Positions 6,962 through 11,371 of a stretch of 11,371 bases of DNA are shown in pieces (the first letter of the stretch is position 1; every line of letters begins with the position of its first letter). The stretch spans positions 1-11,371 of the forward strand of contig JBGPBS010000045.1 of NCBI GenBank assembly GCA_041481365.1. The letters run 5' to 3'. A program made the position numbers and the translations under genes. The notes below the pieces were generated by a model, which searched no databases, had not been told where the DNA came from, and saw only the letters and a list, made by a program, of their open reading frames with translations. Source of the DNA: DASPTR01 sp041481365 (lineage in GTDB: Archaea; Thermoproteota; Bathyarchaeia; Bathyarchaeales; Bathycorpusculaceae).

Positions 6962-7762
6962 GAACACGATCAGGCTCTCAAAGATCGCTCTGCAGTCACA
7001 ATATTCGGTCTTCCGTACATGTCTTGTCCAGTCGGGCTGTTGCCACCAATAGAATGCCCTTTCAGGGTGTGGCATTAGACCAAATACTGTTCCTTCTGGA
7101 TTGCATATGCCTGCTATATCATAGAATGAACCATTAGGATTAGTCGGAAAATCACCATCTGCGTATTCGCCCTTCTCGTTGCAGTAGCGGAAGACAAGCT
7201 GATCATTTTCGCGCAGTCTCTCCAAGAACCGCTCTTCTTTGTCTTTTGAGAATATGAATCTTCCTTCAGAATGTGCTACTGGCATGCTCAAGATCTTCCC
7301 TTTAGGTATTGCTAAAGTGAAGACGCATTTTCCATTGCTTTCATTTTTCAGATGAATCCACCTGCAGTTGTAGCTCGGGGGAACGTTCGTAGCCAAAGAA
7401 GCATCTGGGTATCGGCTGGCCCCATCGAAAGCAGGGAGCAGGCCCGCCTCAACAAGCACCTGAAAGCCATTGCATATTCCAAGCACTGGTCGACCTTCAT
7501 CCACAAAGGCTTGCAACTCCTTGCCCAGCTTGGTCAAGATCCACTTTGCCCATATAGCCCCTGCACGCACGTAATCCCCGTAAGAGAATCCTCCTGGGAA
7601 GACCAGGGCATCATATTCAAACAGGTTTCGGCGTCTCACTATTTCATTGGCGAGCAAGATTTCGGTTTTGGCGCCGAGTTCTTCGAATGAGCGTTTTGTT
7701 TCTGCATCGCAGTTTGTTCCGCCGACGCGTAACACGCAAACTCTGATATCTTTCACGTGCAT
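6944..7762 (-). CDS. purQ: FGAM synthase glutaminase subunit PurQ
   Basis: Class I glutamine amidotransferase that supplies ammonia to PurL for conversion of formyl-GAR to FGAM, acting in a complex with PurL and PurS. The catalytic triad is visible: C97 in GICNGFQ, H232 and E234 in MPHPER. The family N-terminus is also present (VLRVGGTNCD, 10-19; FPGGFSYGDYVRAG, 55-68). At 272 residues it is longer than bacterial PurQ (about 225-230); the extra length lies mostly in the second half, before the PHPE motif. The start ATG is three bases after the purL stop and is preceded by GAGAGG eight bases upstream (7776-7771). It is the last gene of the minus-strand operon and ends inside the coding region of the convergent kinase. 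Confidence 0.95.
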   Translation of the reverse strand: MHVKDIRVCVLRVGGTNCDAETKRSFEELGAKTEILLANEIVRRRNLFEYDALVFPGGFSYGDYVRAGAIWAKWILTKLGKELQAFVDEGRPVLGICNGFQVLVEAGLLPAFDGASRYPDASLATNVPPSYNCRWIHLKNESNGKCVFTLAIPKGKILSMPVAHSEGRFIFSKDKEERFLERLRENDQLVFRYCNEKGEYADGDFPTNPNGSFYDIAGICNPEGTVFGLMPHPERAFYWWQQPDWTRHVRKTEYCDCRAIFESLIVFLSKRT

Positions 7763-7765
7763 GAA

Positions 7766-10147
7766 TCAAGCCTCTCTGCTGAACGTCTGCTTCCAACTGT
7801 CTCGCAAATCGTCGATTGTTGCTTCAAGTGTGACTTTTCCAGTCATTCCGACAGCGCGCAGTCGAAGAGGTTCGATAACCTTGCCGATTTCTGCGTAGGG
7901 TTTTCCCCTGACCAAATCTTCAAAACGATGCCTGTCCCTGTTTGAAACTTCAACCAGAAAACGACTGTTAGATTCGGAAAAAAGAACAAAATCATCTCGG
8001 GTCACACCTTTTCTCGGCACGTTCCGCAAGTCTAACTCGATCCCGTAGCCACCTGCGAAGGCCATCTCGGCTGCCGCCACGCCCAAGCCTCCTTCCGAAA
8101 GATCGTGGCAGGCCTTCACCAGTCCCTGATCAATCGCATTCGTTACAGCGTCGAATATCTCTCTAGCTGCCTTCGCTCTCGTCTTCGGCACGCTCTTTCC
8201 TAAGCATCCATTAAGCCTGTAATATTCTGACCCGCCTAGTTCTTTGAAGGTTTGTCCGACGATATAGATTGAGTCGCCTGCAGCCTTGACGTCCATCGAA
8301 ACTGTCAGTCGAATATCAGGAACGACCCCCACCGCAGTAATCAACAGAGTAGGAGTAACTGGCCCAAGCGGAGACTCATTGTAGAGGCTGTCTTTGCCGG
8401 AAATAAACGGCGTCCCGTATGCCTTTGCAACGTCGTAGCAGGCCTTGCAGGCTTCAACCAAACTGCCGAGTCTTTCCGGTCTTTCTGGGTTTCCCCACGT
8501 AAAATTGTCGAGCAGTGCTATTCTTCTTCCTCCAACAGCCAAGTTGTTCCTTACAGCCTCGTCTACTGCTGATGCAGCCATCCAATAAGCATCAATCTTT
8601 CCGTAGTTAGGGTTCACCCCGCACGAGATCGCGATTCCCTTCCAAGAGTGGTTCAGCGGCTTCAGCACGGATGCATCATTCGGGCCAGCGTACACTCCTT
8701 GCAAAGGCTTGAGCACGGTGTTTCCTTTGACCTCGTGATCATAGCTCCGTATTACGTTTTCTCTGCTTGCAATATTAGGTGACGACAAGAGTTTCAACAA
8801 TACCCTGTCCAACTTCTTCGACTCTCGAAAGCGTGGTTCGTTGAGAATTGGTTGCTCGAGTCTTGCGGTCTTCTGGGATCTTGGGGGCTTGAAAAGAAAA
8901 GGGACGCCTATGTTTGCCACTTCTATGCCTCGATAGGTGATCTGGAGGGTTTCTTTGCGGGTCAGCTGTCCGATTGCAGCAGCTTGAACATCTTCGTTCT
9001 CGAAAACATCTTTAACTTTTTCGAGGTTTCCTTCTGGGACGATCAGGAGCATTCTTTCCTGTGATTCGGAAATGTAGATCTCCCAGGGGGCTAATTCAGC
9101 GTATTTCAGCGGAACCTTTTCAAGCTCTATGGTTGCACCGCACCCGTATCTGTTGGCGATTTCGCCGACGGCTGATGATAAACCTCCGCCGCCTAGGTCT
9201 GTTATCGCGGAGGCCAATTCACGGTCCCGGATCTCGATTATTGCTCTTTTCAGTTTCTCCTCTTCGATGGGGTTCGCGATTTGGACGGCGGGGCGGGATA
9301 CAACCTCCGATTTCTCGGTCAATTCGGCCGACGCGAAAGTCACGCCGTGAATACCATCTCGGCCAGTTTTGCCGCCTGCCAGCACTATTATTTCACCTGG
9401 GGCGGCGTCTCTCCGGATTTTCTTGAGCGGAACGAGTCCGATGCACCCACAGTAGACGACAACGTTTCCGGTGTAGCTCTCATCAAAATATATTGCACCA
9501 TTCACTGTTGGGATTCCCATGTTGTTACCATAGCTTCCGATGCCAGCTACCACTCCAATGTAGACGTATTTCGGATGTTTCACGCCCAGCGGTAATCTTT
9601 TATAATCAAGATCCAATGGTCCGAAGCCCAAAACGTCGGTGCACGCGATAGGGTCGGCCCAGACACCTAGAATGTCGCGAATTACCCCTCCAACGCCTGT
9701 GGCTGCTCCACCGAAGGGCTCTACTGCAGAAGGGTGATTATGCGTTTCCACTTTTGCCGCTATGCCGTACCCTTCGTCGAATTCTACTATGCCTGCGTTG
9801 TCCTCGAAAACTGAGCAACACCAGGGCGCGCTAATTTCATCTGAGGCTCTCGCAATGTATGTTCTGAAGAGGCTGTCAATGTCTTTGCCCCGGTATTTTA
9901 TTCTCCCTTTGAACGTCTTGTGGCAGCAGTGTTCGGACCAAGTTTGACTTATAGTCTGCAACTCTAGATCCGTTGGGTTCCGCCCTTTTACCTTGAAATA
10001 TGCTTTGATCGCGTTCATTTCTTGCCGGTTCAGGCCTAGTCCCAACTCTTGACTAATCCTCTCTCGCTGTTTGTCTGAAGCCTTAAGCATGTCTATTTCG
10101 AACAACATGAACGGCGTCTTCTTTCGGACGAAGATGCCTGTCGTCAT
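7766..10147 (-). CDS. purL: FGAM synthase large subunit PurL (small, PurSQ-dependent type)
   Basis: Uses ATP and ammonia from PurQ to turn formyl-GAR into FGAM. The 793-residue protein has two PurM-like halves. Landmarks are WSEHCCHK (70-77, H73 conserved), ETHNHPSAVEPFGGAATG (134-151), the GKTGRDGIHG turn (259-268), DLGGGGLSSA (317-326), SGKDSLYNE (583-591), HDLSEGGLG (681-689) and FSESNSRF (723-730). It lacks the N-terminal PurS-like and C-terminal glutaminase domains of the large bacterial enzyme, agreeing with separate purS and purQ beside it. It is slightly longer than the Bacillus type (about 740), partly through an N-terminal extension; internal starts at M14 or M20 would shorten it. 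The first ATG is favoured because it overlaps the purS stop as ATGA and has GAGG seven bases upstream (10158-10155). Confidence 0.96.
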   Translation of the reverse strand: MTTGIFVRKKTPFMLFEIDMLKASDKQRERISQELGLGLNRQEMNAIKAYFKVKGRNPTDLELQTISQTWSEHCCHKTFKGRIKYRGKDIDSLFRTYIARASDEISAPWCCSVFEDNAGIVEFDEGYGIAAKVETHNHPSAVEPFGGAATGVGGVIRDILGVWADPIACTDVLGFGPLDLDYKRLPLGVKHPKYVYIGVVAGIGSYGNNMGIPTVNGAIYFDESYTGNVVVYCGCIGLVPLKKIRRDAAPGEIIVLAGGKTGRDGIHGVTFASAELTEKSEVVSRPAVQIANPIEEEKLKRAIIEIRDRELASAITDLGGGGLSSAVGEIANRYGCGATIELEKVPLKYAELAPWEIYISESQERMLLIVPEGNLEKVKDVFENEDVQAAAIGQLTRKETLQITYRGIEVANIGVPFLFKPPRSQKTARLEQPILNEPRFRESKKLDRVLLKLLSSPNIASRENVIRSYDHEVKGNTVLKPLQGVYAGPNDASVLKPLNHSWKGIAISCGVNPNYGKIDAYWMAASAVDEAVRNNLAVGGRRIALLDNFTWGNPERPERLGSLVEACKACYDVAKAYGTPFISGKDSLYNESPLGPVTPTLLITAVGVVPDIRLTVSMDVKAAGDSIYIVGQTFKELGGSEYYRLNGCLGKSVPKTRAKAAREIFDAVTNAIDQGLVKACHDLSEGGLGVAAAEMAFAGGYGIELDLRNVPRKGVTRDDFVLFSESNSRFLVEVSNRDRHRFEDLVRGKPYAEIGKVIEPLRLRAVGMTGKVTLEATIDDLRDSWKQTFSREA

Positions 10148-10395
10148 TTCCCTTCCTCGACTTCAATAAGATAATTGTCCTTGGTTGGATTTGCCAAAAG
10201 CCTCTTGCATATTTCTTCACTCTGTGCTTCAGCCTCTTTGCGTGATTGTGCTTCAAGAAAAACGTTGTACACTTTGCCCACGTTAACGGACCCAACAGCA
10301 TAACCAAGTTCTTTCAACAGTCGTGCTGTTGTCTCACCTTCCGGGTCACTGTGGCCTGGCTTCAGTTTAACCTCGATTCTTATCTGATATCTCAT
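10144..10395 (-). CDS. purS: FGAM synthase subunit PurS
   Basis: An 83-residue protein of typical PurS length. PurS is a small dimeric subunit that holds PurL and PurQ together in the FGAM synthase complex. The family signature is clear: VKLKPGHSDPEG (9-20), then LLKELGYAV (26-34) and VGKVYNVFL (39-47). Its TGA overlaps the purL ATG by four bases, so the three subunits are probably translated in coupled fashion in roughly matched amounts. There is no Shine-Dalgarno before its ATG, consistent with the leaderless promoter proposed just upstream. A longer reading frame partly overlapping it (10083-10307) is a shadow without family character. Confidence 0.95.
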   Translation of the reverse strand: MRYQIRIEVKLKPGHSDPEGETTARLLKELGYAVGSVNVGKVYNVFLEAQSRKEAEAQSEEICKRLLANPTKDNYLIEVEEGK

Positions 10396-10430
10396 GGGCT
10401 AAATTTGAATTTCCAACGGATTTAAGCACT
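10396..10430 (-). promoter_or_regulatory. Candidate leaderless promoter of the purSLQ operon
   Basis: On the minus strand the purM-purS gap holds CTTAAAT (10426-10420), a TATA-like element preceded by A/G-rich bases that could serve as a BRE. A start site about 26 bases on would lie near 10397, only a couple of bases before the purS ATG, predicting a nearly leaderless mRNA; the absence of a Shine-Dalgarno agrees. Between the box and the start lies an inverted repeat, AAATT-TG-AATTT, at 10401-10412. purM may still read through, as the gap is only 57 bases. Confidence 0.45.
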
Positions 10431-10452
10431 TTCATCAGCAATGAAGCAACAG

Positions 10453-11371
10453 CTAGTTCAGAACAATCTTCCTGTTCTTATAGACTATCTTGATCCGTTC
10501 CGATCTTGTTATACTGCCAATCTGTTGAGCATTTATCTGACTCATTTCCAGAGCATCTATTGCCTCATCGGCATCCATTTTGTTCACAACTATCGCAAAT
10601 CCCCATCCCATGTTGAAAGTCTTGAACATCTCCTTATCTGTTATTATACCTCCCAATTTAGAAGCAGTTCTTTGAATCAATTCGAAAATGGGATGCGGGT
10701 TGAAATTGGAGAATTCGAAGCCGACGTGTTTTGAAAACTTCGTTAATCTATCAAACTTGAGGTACGCGTCACCGGTAATGTGCACTGCAGCTTTCAGGTG
10801 AACTTCTTCAGCAACTCTCGCCAAAGGTTTGACGTAGATTCTGGTCGGTTCCAGAACTTCCCAGATTATCTCCCTTTTCAATCCGTCTGGAACATCGTGC
10901 AGATCGAACTTGCCACCCCACTGTTTGAAGAGAATTTTCCTCGCCAGAGATATGCCGTTGCTGTGAAGGCCGGAGCTTCGAAGGCCAATGACGGCATCGC
11001 CTGGTTTTATCTTTCTTCCGGAGACTATCTTCTCCTTGTCAACCTCGCCTACTGCCGCGACTATCATATCGAAACCCCTGCCTTCGATCAGGCCTTTTGT
11101 CAGCTCTGCTACGTCTCCGACTTCTCCACTGGGAACGATACATCCAGCCTCAGTCGCTCCCTTAGCGATACCTCCTATCCATTGTTCAACTAGGCTGGGA
11201 TCTGAAACTTGTGCGTGAATGTTGTCTGCTATTGCAAGAGGTCTGGCACCAGAGCGTATGATGTCGTTCACGACCATCGCAACGCCGTCAATCCCTATCG
11301 TGTCGTATTTTTCAGCCAGTTGGGCCACAAGCACTTTTGTGCCGACTCCTTCAATCTGGAGGTCTAGGAAG
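10453..11371 (-). CDS. purM: AIR synthetase PurM (5' end beyond the window)
   Basis: Phosphoribosylformylglycinamidine cyclo-ligase: ATP-dependent closure of FGAM to aminoimidazole ribonucleotide, the step after PurL. The frame is open to the right edge, so the GTG at 11334 is not the start: upstream codons read FLDLQIEGVGTK, the PurM nucleotide-binding motif usually seen as TDGVGTK. About 305 residues are present of the usual 335-350, so some 30-45 are missing. Further landmarks, numbered from that internal GTG codon, are GIDGVAMVVND (14-24), GLRSSGLHSNG (117-127), HITGDAYLKF (185-194 region) and NMGWGFAIVV near the C-terminus. The bacterial TGGGL loop is replaced by TGDAYLKF, and DGVGTK by EGVGTK. 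The gene ends 57 bases before purS and belongs to the same minus-strand group. Confidence 0.93.
   Translation of the reverse strand, partial: FLDLQIEGVGTKVLVAQLAEKYDTIGIDGVAMVVNDIIRSGARPLAIADNIHAQVSDPSLVEQWIGGIAKGATEAGCIVPSGEVGDVAELTKGLIEGRGFDMIVAAVGEVDKEKIVSGRKIKPGDAVIGLRSSGLHSNGISLARKILFKQWGGKFDLHDVPDGLKREIIWEVLEPTRIYVKPLARVAEEVHLKAAVHITGDAYLKFDRLTKFSKHVGFEFSNFNPHPIFELIQRTASKLGGIITDKEMFKTFNMGWGFAIVVNKMDADEAIDALEMSQINAQQIGSITRSERIKIVYKNRKIVLN

Noticed and set aside
9061..9595. Plus-strand open frames across purL
   Set aside because: They lie wholly inside the strongly supported purL gene and show no recognisable protein features.
10453..11334. PurM starting at the GTG at 11334
   Set aside because: The frame stays open to the window edge and the upstream codons encode the conserved PurM motif EGVGTK, so the gene is cut by the edge.

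Overview
The window carries ordinary-looking archaeal chromosome dominated by de novo purine biosynthesis genes. The archaeal assignment rests on three things: the FGAM synthase is split into separate PurS, PurL and PurQ; one gene is a formylmethanofuran:tetrahydromethanopterin formyltransferase (Ftr), an enzyme of the methanopterin C1 pathway; and the candidate promoters are TATA-like, with at least one (purS) placed for a nearly leaderless transcript. A Thermoproteota lineage such as Bathyarchaeia would fit, but that is a guess that a phylogeny must confirm. No tRNA, rRNA, CRISPR, insertion sequence or phage gene was seen, and no gene-free stretch exceeds about 130 bases.

Layout. Bases 1-29 hold the last codons of an upstream gene, apparently ending in a run of prolines. 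A plus-strand gene at 162-977 encodes a six-helix PrsW-like intramembrane protease with six prolines near its N-terminus and six at its C-terminus. From 1052 to 6961 a plus-strand gene string follows: purF, purD, a HAD-family hydrolase, ftr and a PfkB-family sugar/nucleoside kinase. The last four are packed with 4-base overlaps or a 1-base gap, so they are very likely one transcript. Facing them on the minus strand are purM (cut by the window's right edge), purS, purL and purQ, transcribed right to left. The two gene strings meet tail to tail, and the kinase and purQ overlap by 18 bases at their 3' ends.

How the genes work together. PurF makes phosphoribosylamine from PRPP and glutamine, PurD adds glycine to give GAR, PurS/PurL/PurQ convert formyl-GAR to FGAM using glutamine, and PurM closes the ring to AIR. 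Step 3, GAR formylation, has no recognised enzyme here (no PurN or PurT), yet a formyltransferase of the Ftr family sits in the operon directly after purD and a HAD hydrolase. Whether this Ftr is the normal C1-pathway enzyme, merely co-regulated with purine synthesis, or has been redirected toward the formylation step is the most interesting question the window raises. The PrsW-like gene shows no evident connection to purines.
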